This document shows positions 1-11,907 of a DNA stretch of 64,000 bases, piece after piece. Source of the stretch: Lottia gigantea. Lineage: Eukaryota; Mollusca; Gastropoda; Lottiidae. Positions within the stretch are counted from its first letter, which is position 1, and every line of letters starts with the position of its first letter. Below the pieces are notes generated by a model that saw nothing but the letters and a program-made list of their open reading frames with translations, ran no database searches and had not been told where the DNA came from. Location: assembly GCF_000327385.1 (NCBI RefSeq), contig NW_008710049.1, forward strand, positions 4,227,403 through 4,291,402, written 5' to 3'. A program made the position numbers and the translations under genes.

Positions 1-1044
1 TGTTCTGTTAACTATTTGTGTATCAAAAGTCAGTCTTATTAAAGAGATTGAAGTAAAATATCGGGTATGCGTCCCTTGAATTTGATGTTCTATGTATTAG
101 AACTTAGATAAAAAAAAGACTGATCTAAGTTTGAATCAAATATTGATAAGTTCTATTATTCATAAAAAAAAAAACATTTTTGTACCATCTTTTAAAAAGG
201 AATAATAGATCAAAGAAACAATTTAGTAACATCTCTATTCCTTTAAAACATGTACTGTAGACCCAAAGAACCGAATAATCGCTTATCGATTCACCTCATA
301 AAAAGATGTGGTCCAATGAAACATGTATATGATAAACAAAGTATAACATGATGTTCACAGTGCTAATTATTGACTGGTTTATTTAAATTATTAATAGGTA
401 CTAATATTTTTAAATATTATTGAGCCGTGCAATAATAGAGACTAATAACCCTGCTAGGTACATAACCCTGAAACAAATAGACTAAAACATCCGTAATATT
501 GATTTTTTAAATACATATATCGAACTCTTTATATGTTACTATGTCATTATTATTTGTCATCTTGATTATCTTTTGTTGTAAAAACATCATTTGTTAAGCC
601 TGAAGGCAAGGTTATTGAAAATAAATAGAAGATCAGAATAGAATTCTGCAGAGTTACAGATAATGTCACAGTATAGTCTAATATGATTGTAAACTTGTAG
701 CAAGTAAAAACTTATTGGCCAAAAACTTACAAAAGTAAAAGTTTGTCATAGACTGTCAAATTCAAAAGAATTTTAAACAATCTATTTGGAATGATACAAG
801 CCTTGAAAAAAAACAAACTTTGAATACTTTTATGGGGATCCCTTCTTTATACACAGCATAATATCATGGCATTAGCATTGAAGGTTCCTCCTTTCTACAA
901 TGGCATATATGCCCCATAGCATTGCATTAGCAGGGGTTTCTCCTTATTACGAAGCTTATTTGCTCCTCAGCATAGCCTTGGCATTGAAGAAATTTGTTGG
1001 AATATTTTAAAATTTCACAAAGAAGGAAAAGGAAAGTAGTTTAC
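1..1044 (-). other. REV3L intron following the first coding exon (partial)
   Basis: This is AT-rich non-coding sequence downstream of the REV3L exon 1 donor. The only structure seen is at about 846-990, where three degenerate copies of a roughly 55-bp segment lie in tandem. They share 'cat-GCATTAGCA' and 'CAGCATA' blocks and are separated by pyrimidine-rich spacers. No second REV3L exon was recognised. Confidence 0.6.
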
Positions 1045-1183
1045 CTGCAGGTGTTGATCCAAATATCCTTAATATTGGAACTTTCTTGACCTCTGTCCCT
1101 CTGAACTCTGACCGGGTGACATCTAGTCCAGGAATAGGCGTGGCTAAATAATGATCTGTTGTCACTATGCGCAAGGAAAACAT
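1045..1183 (-). CDS. REV3L: REV3L first coding exon (DNA polymerase zeta catalytic subunit), partial
   Basis: On the minus strand the ATG at 1183 opens 46 codons plus one base, ending at a GTAAAC donor just below 1045. The peptide begins MFSLRIVTTDHYLATPIPGL and ends VKKVPILRIFGSTPAG. This matches the start of animal REV3L (human MFSVRIVTADYYMASPLQGL ... VKKVPVVRVFGATPAG), the first strand of the N-terminal domain of the B-family polymerase used in translesion synthesis. An acceptor (TTTTTCAG, AG at 1247-1248) precedes a short non-coding stretch 1184-1246, so the 5' UTR is split and this is probably the second exon. That UTR carries a tiny upstream ATG followed quickly by a stop. The next exon should begin Gly-Gln and was not found in 1-1044, so the gene body lies left of the window. 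The identity is firm; the UTR exon start is a model. Confidence 0.93.
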
Positions 1184-1675
1184 GTTGAAATATCAGTCAC
1201 TGATTGGTTAACAACCAAATAATAATTCTATACTACATTTTTGCATCTGAAAAATATAAAAAAAACACATCAATATAGCTTTGGTCAAAGAGTCAATATA
1301 TTTTTATGATGAATCGTAATATATAAGATTCTAAGCTATGTTATCTTCACAATGTCAAGTTTTTATGCACTTTGGCTAATTACTAATACCTTGACTTCAA
1401 TAGACAACTTTCTTGTATTACAAATTTTTTTTGAATGCAGTGATTTGAGTGGATTGTAAAATATAAAATACAGGAATTTACAGGTCTTAAAAGAAAATCT
1501 GTAATCACTCAGCCTAATGTTTACTGTCTTTATGATGTGAGCTCTAAATGGCTTTATTTGTGTACAATCCAATCTAATCTATACATTGTATGACACATGA
1601 ATGTTGGCTTCAAGGTATAAGCTAAAGGGCACAATAGCTTTACATTATGAAGATGAAGCAATGTGGGCTCATATG

Positions 1676-2085
1676 ATTGGTAGGCTATTTTTTGGACCAA
1701 ACGTACTTTAGTCTCAGAAACTCGAATTTTTAAGCTGAGCCAATAAGTAATAGTGTTCACAGCTCACAGTCGAAATTTGAGCCTTCAAATCCATGTGTGT
1801 CCAGAATTATCTGCGTTTGAATGTTAAAATGACGATGCATCAATTTAAGATACTCTGTGATATATAGAAAAGACATATATAGAAATAATGAGTAAAATTC
1901 ATAGTTTGAAGTATTTTTAAAGGAATTATGTGATTTTTTTTACATTTCTAGTACTTTTGAAAACTAATTAACAAATTAGTTACAAGTACTTAAAAGCTTT
2001 TAAAAACTTTAATTATAGATTTTGAAAAAAATAAACCATAAGTACTAAAGATCCGAAACCCAAATCAAGATCTGAAATCTATTTG
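1676..2085 (-). repeat. MITE family copy (reverse, degraded)
   Basis: This copy holds the family core in reverse complement: TTCACAGCTCAC ... CCATGTGTGTCCAGAATTAT, followed by a diverged inner part and the family's opposite end near 2060-2085. The terminal inverted repeats are eroded. Its relatives in this window are at 6759, 8514, 19928, 41124, 43045 and 46420. Confidence 0.6.
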
Positions 2086-2840
2086 TTCCAAACTCTTACT
2101 GCTGCAATTTGGATAACACCTCTGCCAATCATAAAAAAAACATAAACAAAATAAAATCATAATGAAAACAATGGGACAAGTTGCTAGACACATTCATCTT
2201 GCCATTAACATTTCTGATTGACACATTTACAGATATGAAAAAAAATCCAAAAATTCATTGCCCCTAGAAAATACCCATAATAGAAACGAAATAATTATGA
2301 AAAGAGACAAGACAACATAATGTCAAGGACACACTAAAAAAGTAACAATTATAAATAGGTCAGTTAAGGTGACCCACATATAAACAATGTCAGGTAAAGG
2401 TATGGCTTTATCTACCTGTTACAGAGAGATAAGTTTTAATGTTATATATAAACACTGTTTCACAGTATGTAAACCCATAGACTGATGATTATCATATTAA
2501 ACAACTTCATGACAACTATTTACAACCATGTTTCAACAATTTACATTATAGCAATTTGGTAACTACTGACAACAATGTTTCAATAATTTGAATTATGTCA
2601 ACTATTTACAACAATGTTTCAACTTTTTCCCCAAATTACATAATGGGAATTACTTAAAGGGACAATCTGCTTTTTTTTGTAGGTTGAAATTTGTTTTTGC
2701 TCAAATTTGTGAATACTATACACAATCCTTTAAGGACTAATATGGAGGTCAGAGCCGATGTTTATCATTTTCATTTTTCCCTATGAAATTCTTTTCCCAT
2801 CTCAATATTGTCTTATTATCATTGTGGTTCTATAAAATTA

Positions 2841-3175
2841 GCGCTGGGTATCGTCAATGCCGCGATGCGAATCGTGATACAAGGGTCACGATAGAATACA
2901 TACCGTAATATGGATGAAAATTAACATTATATCTTAAAAGATTCTATATATATTAATTCATAACTTTATAACTGCGATATTTGGTAATATAGTTGATAGA
3001 AGTGGTTAGAGTCTACTGTCTAATAAAAAGTTTCTAACAATTTCAGTGAAAAAAATGTTTTATCACAAGCTAACTTATAAATATCCCCACTTTTTAATGG
3101 AATGAGAGGTAGCATCAAGTATCGATACATGACCTCACGATACGATATGCGTATCGCACTACTACAAATCCTGGA
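2841..3175. mobile_element. Non-autonomous DNA element with CGATACG-rich inverted ends
   Basis: The left end reads GCGCTGGGTATCG with CGCGATGCGAATCGTGATAC, and the right end reads CACGATACGATATGCGTATC. Reverse-complementing the right end gives a similar string (GCGATACGCATATCGTATCG), so the two ends form an imperfect inverted repeat around an AT-rich middle with no coding potential. Both ends are CpG-rich against an AT-rich background, which supports an inserted element. The class is not certain; a hAT- or Tc1-type MITE is possible. The exact edges and target duplication are not resolved. Confidence 0.45.
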
Positions 3176-6100
3176 AAGAAATGCTTAAGCAGCGACAAAT
3201 ATTTGATTCTTCAAAACATTCTCATTTGAAAGGTATTCAACTGCCATGCTTCTGTACATTTCAGAGACAAACCACCCAAGTTCAGGTTACATCCCAATTA
3301 CATGTATTCCCACTCAATATTTATCTATATCGCAGATACTAAACTGTCTGTATCATGTGACATGACTCTCATCAAATGTCAACTGGTGTCAATCAGTTTA
3401 AATCCATGAATGAAATAAAACTTGAGATACTATTAATTATTCATGGGTCTCTTTCACTATAACAATTACTCTAGACTTTGAAGTCTATGTTAGAAGTCGT
3501 ACAAATTTCCATTTCAACACACTAGCTTCAATATAATAAACACTGCTTTAACCCTGTGAAAGTGCCTTCTGTTGAAGAGTAACTTGTTTCCTTTCAACCA
3601 ACCTAATCTCTAGTATTCTACTATTACAGAGCACCTGATACCACTGTATGACTATGATATAAAATTAGTCAATCTTTTCAGATAATCAAATTTGTTTCTC
3701 AATACAACCTAATATTTTTTTTCAAGGGGAAAAGATAACATTTATCTGTCTGAGTGTAAGTCTCATATACTTACAGTTTTAACCAGTATAAAATATTGAC
3801 ATGGTCTTTCCTTGCTTAATCATGTCACGGGAGAGCATAATACCTTGCTTTATATACAAGTATTAAGTCTAATTCTTACTCCCACAGTGCTGTTTTTATA
3901 TCACTTCCTGTCATGATGACATGACATCATTCAAAACAGTGCCAGACGTCATATTTCACACATTTGTCATGACCTTTATTGATGTTCCATCTTTTTTACT
4001 ATCTAATTCCTTTTATGGAATAAACAATATAATGACCAAATTATGATGCTAGCTAGACATAGGTTTAAAACCATTTATTTTCATTATGAATTATGATTTT
4101 TATAAATTTTGATAAAGTTTTAAATTAAAAGGTTGCATTTTTCAACCTTTTATACTGCTGTATAGTCTGAAGTCTTTATATAATACTTTCAAATAATAAA
4201 AGTTTGCTGCATGTGTATCGAAACCAGTAGAAGTCTAAGAGTGGAGTTAATACATGATGAACACTGTCACTCTGTCAATATTTAGTAGGAAAAGCTATCT
4301 CCTAAAGTTTATTGTATTGTGATAGACAGGTATGATCTGAATTAAAGTGTGCTAATTTTCTTGTCTGGAATAACTGACAGCTGTCTATCAAAACAGTTTA
4401 TAGTAGGATTTTTTTCAATGATTGATTGCATCAATAGTTCTAGGTTTTTTGAAGGTAACAGTGAGTCGTCTTCTAAAACTGCCGTGCATTGAAAAATGTA
4501 CAATATTCGACTCATCGAACTTCATCTACAATAAGAGACGCATAAATAATATATTCCATTCATCAGTTAGTCCAGAAAACCCCTTATTTTGAAATGAATT
4601 TGAAACCCAAGTAATACTTTTTTTATTTCTTTATAATTTTTGTCATGAAAAACCTGAAAAATATCCCAAAAATCACAAATGATAAAAAATTCTTGAATCA
4701 CATAAAAGAACTCAATCCAATGTGATTGGAAATATAATTCAAATCAATGGCCTAACCTTCACAATCAGAATTTAAATTTTTAAGAAATTACCTTTTCATT
4801 GAATTTTTACCTTTTCTCACAGAACATTTTTCCTTAATATTCCACAAACAAATAACACAGACCTGACAAAATCAAATATCACAACATCTTGCTCTCACCT
4901 GCATTTGAAACTTTAATAGATAAGTAAGAAATGGGGTCAATATATATCTTAAAGACAGCTGATAGGAAGATTTCACTATCTATTGGTTTGTACTCGTTTC
5001 GCTCTGACATGTCCTACTATGAAGGAAGGTAACTTCTATCTGACCACAATGAATTTCCTTTTTTTCTGTCATGTAAAAGTTTTAGAACTAATATTTTCAA
5101 ATGCATGAACATTTGTTTAAGAATGTCTTCCATTTAAAATATAAGATTTTAATGATTTTAAATTTTCTCACACTTCAATCATCGAATTTTGTTTTGACTT
5201 TCAAACTGAAAATTCATGATTTCACTTAATAAAATTTTTATAGGTTTACATTTCAATTTGATGCCAAAATAATCAACAAAATGTGATTCTGGAAAATAAT
5301 TTGGTCAGACAATTAACAAATATGTCTGTACACATCACAATATCAAGCTTATAATCCAAAGACATACAAGATAACTCTGCTTGACAACATTGTGATAATA
5401 TATCGAAATAATCTGAATAAAGCAAAATTTCAATATTTTGATACATTGAATTAAAAAATCATTTTAATTAAATGAATAAAGGTACCAAATATCAAAATTC
5501 TAAACATTATAAATATATATATAGTCCCATCATTCATATACATAGTCTGACAAATTCAATAGAAAGATCAATTTACATTGCCACTATCTTTCAGAACAAG
5601 TAAGTGCTTTTAGTTCAAATTTTTCACAAACTTATCTCGAAATTATGACATTTCAAAACTTAAATACCGATAGCAGAAATTTACTGGCTAAACAGAACTT
5701 GAACAAGAAAAATCAATACCTATATTACGGTCATAAAAATCAGTAGTAAATAATATTATATGTGTATGATTGTGAGAATAGGTCCACATTTCAATATAGA
5801 AACAGATATACTATATAAACAATTGATAGATAAACTAGAAAATAGTCATCCAAACAATCATCATAATATGTAAATGGAAGTAAAAAAGGAGTGGATTTTT
5901 TTCCTGCCTGATTGGTTTAATGATGATGGGCAATGCCATGCAAAGTAAAGCATGGGACATTTACAGTTATCCAAGGGTCTTTAAAGTGCATAGCCAATTG
6001 GATGTCTAAATTCCTATATTCCGAATCAAATTAAATCTCAAAGTACATCTGTGTCCATTCTTGCCTTGACCTTAGAACTAAAGGTCAATTCATCAGATAC

Positions 6101-6758
6101 ATTAATCAATCAAGTAACAGACATGATTTGAATGAAGACAATCTGAATTCTAGAAAATTGACCATCTAATATATAGCGTCAACTGCCATTTGATAATCTG
6201 AAAAGATCCTGAATCTTTCAATACTGGTAATTTGAAAAAATACCAATAATCAAAAATTTTTACTTGACAGACAGAAATGAAATGAATTGAGTTTTTCGTC
6301 CTACACTAGGCAGCAAGAGAACTCCACAGACAGGAATTTTGGACAAAAGAATACGAGCTGAACACACCATTCAAACTAAACATGGCCTTTTTTATAAAAA
6401 AAAAAAAAAATCTTTAATGATTTAGATTCAAGATGTATTATCTATAACAGTAGAAGTTTTACTAGAACAATAAAAACAGTCAATAGTTCAAACAATGGTT
6501 CTATTACTATCTATTATTATGCTGGAACTAGAATGATAAGCTTATAATACGTTAACAGAGACCTTCCACAGTTCTTTCAAGTAAGATCAATGCCTTGTCA
6601 ATTTAACAAATCAGCTTTAGATATTTTTTCAAAACTTTTCTAGATTTTCAGCTCAGAACTGGGATAAGAAACAATTCTTTGATTCTAACAAGAGGTTAGT
6701 CAAGTGTAGAAGGGTAAGAGCACTTGATCACCTATCTTCAATAAGTTTAAGAGACAGA

Positions 6759-6990
6759 TAAACCATTTTGGAGGGTTGATTTGAGTCTTCAGAAGTACGG
6801 TACTAGAAATGCACTAAAATCACATAATTCTTATTTCTATACATGTTTTTTCCCTATATGACAGTGTCTCAAGACAAGACTTTCAAACGCGGATAATTCT
6901 GGACATACATGGATTTGAAGGCTCAAATTTTGACGGTAAGCTTTTAACACTATTACTGATTGGCTTAGCTAAAACATTCCCGTTTTAACA
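6759..6990 (+). repeat. MITE family copy (forward, degraded)
   Basis: It starts with ACCATTTTGGAGGGTTGATT and carries the family core (CGCGGATAATTCTGGACATA, then CATGGATTTGAAGGCTCAAA, then ACTGATTGGCTTAGCT). The ends are eroded and no clear terminal inverted repeat remains. Confidence 0.6.
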
Positions 6991-7093
6991 CTTGAACTAC
7001 ATAACATGATTTTATGATGTCTTAATAATTGTATTAGTTATGACTAATTGTCCAATTATCTACCGGCAGATCAGATAAAAGATAGCTTGCCAG

Positions 7094-7640
7094 GCAAGGT
7101 AATATACGCCCACTGGCAGCTTTGATTTTGAATAAAAATATTTAGCAGTACAGTAACAATCGCCAGTATGAAATATTCAACATTCAGTCATACACTTCTT
7201 TTGAACTCTTTAGCGCAATACTAATATTGAGTATGAGTTATTGCCCTTGTTCTTGAAAATGTGTTCAATTTTTAGCTGGTGAAAACTCTAAAAGGCAAAT
7301 ATTCAATCTTCAGCTAAATTTGAAAGCATTTTCAAGAACAAGGGCAATAGCTCATACTAAATATTTTTCGATTCTTCTGATTTTCAATAGGGTTCATCCT
7401 TGGGTGATTACAAACACTCATGCCAAGTTTCGTTGAAATCCATCAAGAATTGTCCCTTCTGGAATGTTTACGAGGTAAAAATTGAACGCGTTTTCAAGAA
7501 CAAGGGCAATAACTTATACTAAATATTTTTTGGTTCTTCTGATTTTCAATAGGGTTCATCCTTGAGTGGTTACGAACACTCATACCATGTTTAGTCAAAA
7601 ACCGTCATTTCATATGGGGCGTATAAAAAGGAAATCAAAG
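7094..7640. repeat. Dispersed repeat, long copy with internal direct and inverted duplications
   Basis: The opening segment (GGTAATATACGCCCACTGGC and onward, about 140 bp) is shared with 61247-61470, and so is the closing segment (CATTTCATATGGGG ... GTATAAAAAGG). Between them this copy has extra material. GAGTTATTGCCCTTGTTCTT (about 7229) recurs inverted near 7334-7353. A segment of about 95 bp starting at the inverted copy is then repeated directly about 163 bp further on (7327 and 7490). It shows no coding potential. Confidence 0.6.
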
Positions 7641-8513
7641 CTTTCAGGTTGGGGAAAATTCTTAAATATGCCACAGCAAAATGTGTCAATCACCAAAGAT
7701 GATTATGAAAGTCATGGCAATCTTGGTGTAACCAAAAACATGCTCATTTTTTGTTGTCCCCATTTGGTTAAGTTTCTCACTCAATCACATTCTCATAAAA
7801 AGATTGTATCAAGTCTATAGTTATTTTCAAAGCCATATTCCAATGAATAGTTTTATTTCAAGAATGGTTGCTGCATCAGTGATTTATTTTATAACATTAA
7901 AAATCTAAATATCCCCGGCAATAACTTTGTCAACATGATTTAGTGTATTGAAATCCCACTTTTCCATTTAATGCAAATAAAAAACAACATAGTTTTATCT
8001 TGTCAAGTTTCTGTCACAACTAGAATGACTTTAAAAGGTAATGCTACGAAAAAAAAAATATATAGAGTTTTAGTCCTTCAAGTTTCTGAAAGCTATAGAA
8101 TTAAGTCTTTCAGTCAAGTCACATCACATCCTTATACTAATTTTATTGACTAATGAGTACCAATTAACTAGTTCATTAACTAATTATCCACAACTTCAAA
8201 ACATAAGTCATCAATTGATGTGATCAATACAAGTATCTATCGTATTAACAGATTATTGATTTGTCACATTTCTCAAAATCAAATTCATGTTTTATTACAA
8301 GTGGTTATTTAACTAGAAATAAATGTTTGTTTTCTAATTCAGCTGTGACAAATTAAAATGCTGTAAAATAGTTTGCTGTCATGTAGACTTGATTTGAATA
8401 GACAGGAATTAAATTTCAATATAGTGATTGACCAACTCTTACGATCTTTTTATGTTAAGTTTTTGTGAATAAGTCCCCTAGGCAGTATAATATTAACTAT
8501 AATATATAATTTT

Positions 8514-8843
8514 TGAAGGGGCACATTCACCATTCATTTGAACAATCGTACCTTAGTCTCAGAAATAGATTTTAGTTAGCTAAGCCAATCAGTAATAGTG
8601 TTCACAACTCATCATTGAAATTTGAGCATTTAAATCCATGTGTGTCCAGAATTATCTGTGTTAGAAAGTTAAAAAGACAAAAGAGAAATTCCTAATTTAA
8701 GATATTTTTGAATGATTTATGCAATTTCCGTACAATTTCTAGTACTGGTACTTCTGAAGACTATTTACACATATAGTAATTTAATATATTCAAGACACAA
8801 ATCAAGCCCCGAAAATAGCGAATCTGCCCCTTTCATTTAAATA
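8514..8843 (-). repeat. MITE family copy (reverse, ends preserved)
   Basis: The copy begins GAAGGGGCACATTCACC and ends GAATCTGCCCCTTTC, an imperfect terminal inverted repeat with a GGGGCA core. The internal core (TTCACAACTCATC ... CCATGTGTGTCCAGAATTAT) marks it as the same family as 19928-20190. It is about 330 bp long and non-coding. Confidence 0.65.
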
Positions 8844-9214
8844 ATAAAGATAACACCTGACCTGTTAAATACACTAGGAAAATACCATATCTATTTTAGA
8901 TAGATAGAATTTTAAAAAATCAATCAAGTGTAATCAATAGTCAATACCTGATAGACAGCCTATACATATTGACCTAGACAAAAATGACTGTTGCCTTGTA
9001 TTGTCCACAGCTGCTCAATTCAACATTGACTTATTATAATAGTTATGGTACCGATTTTCTGAATGAATAATTTTGTGTGACAAATCAATAAACTAGCTTA
9101 TTTAAACTAAAATAATTATATCTAACTGTCAAATTATGCATCCTATAAAACTAGATTTCCTCAACAAACACAAGTACATCTTCGGCTGTACACCTCAACC
9201 AGTCAACATAGCCA

Positions 9215-9233
9215 CCATCTTGGCCCAAGATGG
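9215..9233. other. Perfect 9-bp inverted repeat with 1-nt spacer (YY1-like half-sites)
   Basis: CCATCTTGG, one C, then CCAAGATGG. Each arm contains the CCAT/ATGG core used by YY1. It sits in otherwise unremarkable non-coding DNA upstream of REV3L exon 1. A regulatory role is only a possibility. Confidence 0.3.
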
Positions 9234-10229
9234 AATGGGCCAAGAGTTGGCATAAGACCAGATTGTGTACCTTGCAGGTGAGTTTCTTAATTGCATTGTA
9301 AATGATCACCAACTGGCTACCTGACTAAGCTATCCAACTATCCTTAATATACCACCTAATCACATACTGGTAAATGTCAATCAAACGATGTTCAGTCAAC
9401 TCGTCAACAGTTAACCCAGCGACAAACCTGGATATATCTCAGCAACAACCAATTAGAAGACAACTCATCTACGCATGTTAAAGTTAACGTTTTGTTTATA
9501 TTTATTAAAAATAAACTGATAAAGAATCTACTGTTCGTTGAACCTCTGTAGGCCTACATTCCTCTGCATAATATACATTAGCTTGGATAAGCTTATTTAC
9601 CAATAACTGCACAAGTGTGTAATATAAAGCTCAATTTATTCTTTCACAAAAAGAAGTCCTTTTCAGGCAGTATGATCTATCGTTCGGAGTACTGGTACAA
9701 ACCAAAAAGTAAAAGAAGAATAACTTCAGAAACACCCAAACTGGACCAGGCAGAATGGCGCCACCTTCAATCATTGCTTCTCTTAAACAGATTTAAAAAA
9801 TGTTTTTGTCACCTAATGTATCTATTGATGGGTTAGTTGACAGTTTTAAACTAGTTGTGGAATCAGCGTATGTTATTGTTTCAACAAATCCGTATATTTA
9901 ATTATAATAGATACCTACTAAATTAGAGGAGAGTTAATAAAAGTAATTAAATTTTTATTACTGTGTAAATCTTTAGGCAGCGTATATATGTAATGTATCA
10001 CGTAAATAAGGCAACACATGTTTTGATAGATTTAATTGATACAGCATCACATAAATCTCTCAATTATTCAATCAACACAGGCAGGTAGATAATCAGACCC
10101 AGTAACCTGTGATGGGAATAGGAATCGATTGCTTCTGATCATATGATAAACTTTTCTGTTGATGAGTTCTCTGATAAAACTTTGTTGTCAATGTCGTCTG
10201 GTATTCAATCCAAATTATCACTGACTTTG

Positions 10230-10420
10230 GCGACTAAGCTACCATTGCTAAAAAGCTAACCACCTAGTAGACCACTGCCGAACTTGCAACCAATTAGGCT
10301 ATACACTACCAGTAAGGCAATGATCTACAATATTAAGCCACCTAGCAGACGACACCCTACTTGCAGTCTACTAGGCTGTTCTACTACCATTCCTACAGTA
10401 CTAATCCACCCAGCAGAGTG
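10230..10420. repeat. Degenerate tandem repeat, unit about 68-78 bp
   Basis: CCACCTAGTAGACCACTGCC (about 10260), CCACCTAGCAGACGACACCC (about 10337) and CCACCCAGCAGAGTG (about 10407) head successive units. Each of the first two is followed by an ACTTGCA block, an 'aggct-t' block and an ACTACCA block. The units have diverged considerably. No open frame spans them. Confidence 0.5.
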
Positions 10421-11149
10421 ATGTAATATTCATAAGGATTTAGTCATCACGTTACATAATATTGGTGACAAAACAATAATCATTTGGCCTATATAATGCT
10501 GACCAAAAAGCAACATGAAAAGTAGTTAATGATGACATTGATAAAAAATCTCATTTCCAAATATTTTAAATTAAAAGTGAAAAAAATATTCCTAGACTTT
10601 CATTTTCTGACCCAATTGACCTACACATTGTTATTTAAAGCCATATGTTTCTATGTAATTTTGATATTAGTCATTTTGAGTGAATTGGAATATGATAGTA
10701 GAAGAGATTCATGTGATTGAATTTAAATGTAATAGACAATTTTTCATTCATTACTTTCTCAGTCTGTCAAATTTGTTATTTTATGACAGTGTCAGTACCT
10801 AAGATTAAAAAATAAGACAGAACCAGTTACAATATCAACTGTTAGTACCCTATATAAGGATGACCTAGCCCAATGCAATGTGTTCATTCTTTATCAGAGA
10901 CGTCAGGTTTAATTTAGGATTAAACAATTAATGCAGACTTCTCCACAACAGATAAGAGAAAACAAGACTCATTTCTCATTTTGATGGGTCATATTTCATT
11001 TTACTATAACTGGTCGCCTCAGATCACAGCTAATATCGCATCATCTACGGGTTAAAATTACATAAAATATACATAAATACATACCACGAAGTCACTTGCA
11101 TCGATCAATTATTGTGTGAAACGTATTAGAAGATGAAAACATCAAAAAT

Positions 11150-11561
11150 TGTCAATAAAATATCGTATAACAGGTTCACTTCCCAAGCAGGTCAACTAAC
11201 ACCATCTACCGGAAAGTAAACAGCCTAAGGGCAAATAAAATGTAGTTGTCTCCCTTATACTGTAACTCACGGAATCTACTTATGTAGTCGTTTATGATTA
11301 CGAGTCAAGTCGCTGTTGATTTCTGTAGGCATAATGGAATCATGACGGGAAAGCTTATCCTCTCCAAAATGAATTATCTATCATATTTGCAAATTTTGCA
11401 TACTACATACTCGAGGCTATATCTTATTAAGTAACTGTCAAAATGGGTAGCCTACTGGGCATGATAATCTTGACAGAAAAGCGCGGGAAACGGACGTGGC
11501 ACCCTACAAACCTTCGTGTCACATAAATAATTATTCGTTTAGAACACTTGAAGAATTGATG
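11150..11561. promoter_or_regulatory. Probable bidirectional promoter, REV3L (left) / zinc-finger gene (right)
   Basis: The region lies between two divergently oriented genes and is richer in CpG than its flanks. Sites seen are an ETS-like ACCGGAAAGT at about 11208, GTTGTCTCCCTTA at about 11246, and an E2F-like GCGCGGGAAA at 11481-11490. Two candidate first-exon donors point outward. GTGAGT on the minus strand (11270-11265) would serve REV3L. GTAAGA on the plus strand (11562-11567) would serve the zinc-finger gene, joining the acceptor at 11905-11906. No TATA box was identified. The transcription start sites are inferred, not seen. Confidence 0.45.
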
Positions 11562-11907
11562 GTAAGAAGCAACAAATCTCTTGTGTATATCATGTTTCTG
11601 AAGAATACGAAAAGATTGCACATACATTGGCTAGCTTAGAACCAGGCCTGGAACTAGGCTCCCTGAGAACGACTGTGAACCACATCAGACAGTTTGAAGA
11701 CCTAACCGATTTCATAACCACACCAACTAATCCTAAATTAATCTGACAAATAAACCTGATAAGATTCAGCAATGTTCTGAACTGACTATCTGTAAGCCTA
11801 AGAGTCTGTTTGGCATTTTTGATGTGCATCGCAGTATTATAGTGAAGGCCTCGGCTGTAACCCATCTCCAAATCTCAATCTTAAATGTGTATGGATTTGT
11901 TTTCAGG

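Larger units (their letters stand above)
1247..11264 (-). other. Probable REV3L 5' intron, repeat-rich and non-coding
   Basis: This stretch of about 10 kb has no exon I can support. It holds several dispersed elements listed separately: MITE copies near 1.7, 6.8 and 8.5 kb, a CGATACG-palindrome element at 2.84 kb, a multi-part repeat at 7.1 kb and a degenerate tandem at 10.2 kb. The short open frames within it are AT-rich chance frames without family resemblance. Calling it an intron rests on the acceptor before the REV3L ATG and on a possible 5' UTR donor (GTGAGT, 11270 down to 11265). Confidence 0.45.

Noticed and set aside
2655-2672. TTAAAGGGACAATCTGC as an end of the local MITE family
   Set aside because: A matching second end and the family core are missing nearby, so it was not listed as a copy.
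7566-7820. 84-codon plus-strand open frame
   Set aside because: It begins inside a dispersed repeat and shows no family resemblance or codon bias.
11824-11907. Upstream extension of the zinc-finger frame
   Set aside because: It contains a polypyrimidine tract and CAG typical of an intron end, so the start at 11908 is preferred.
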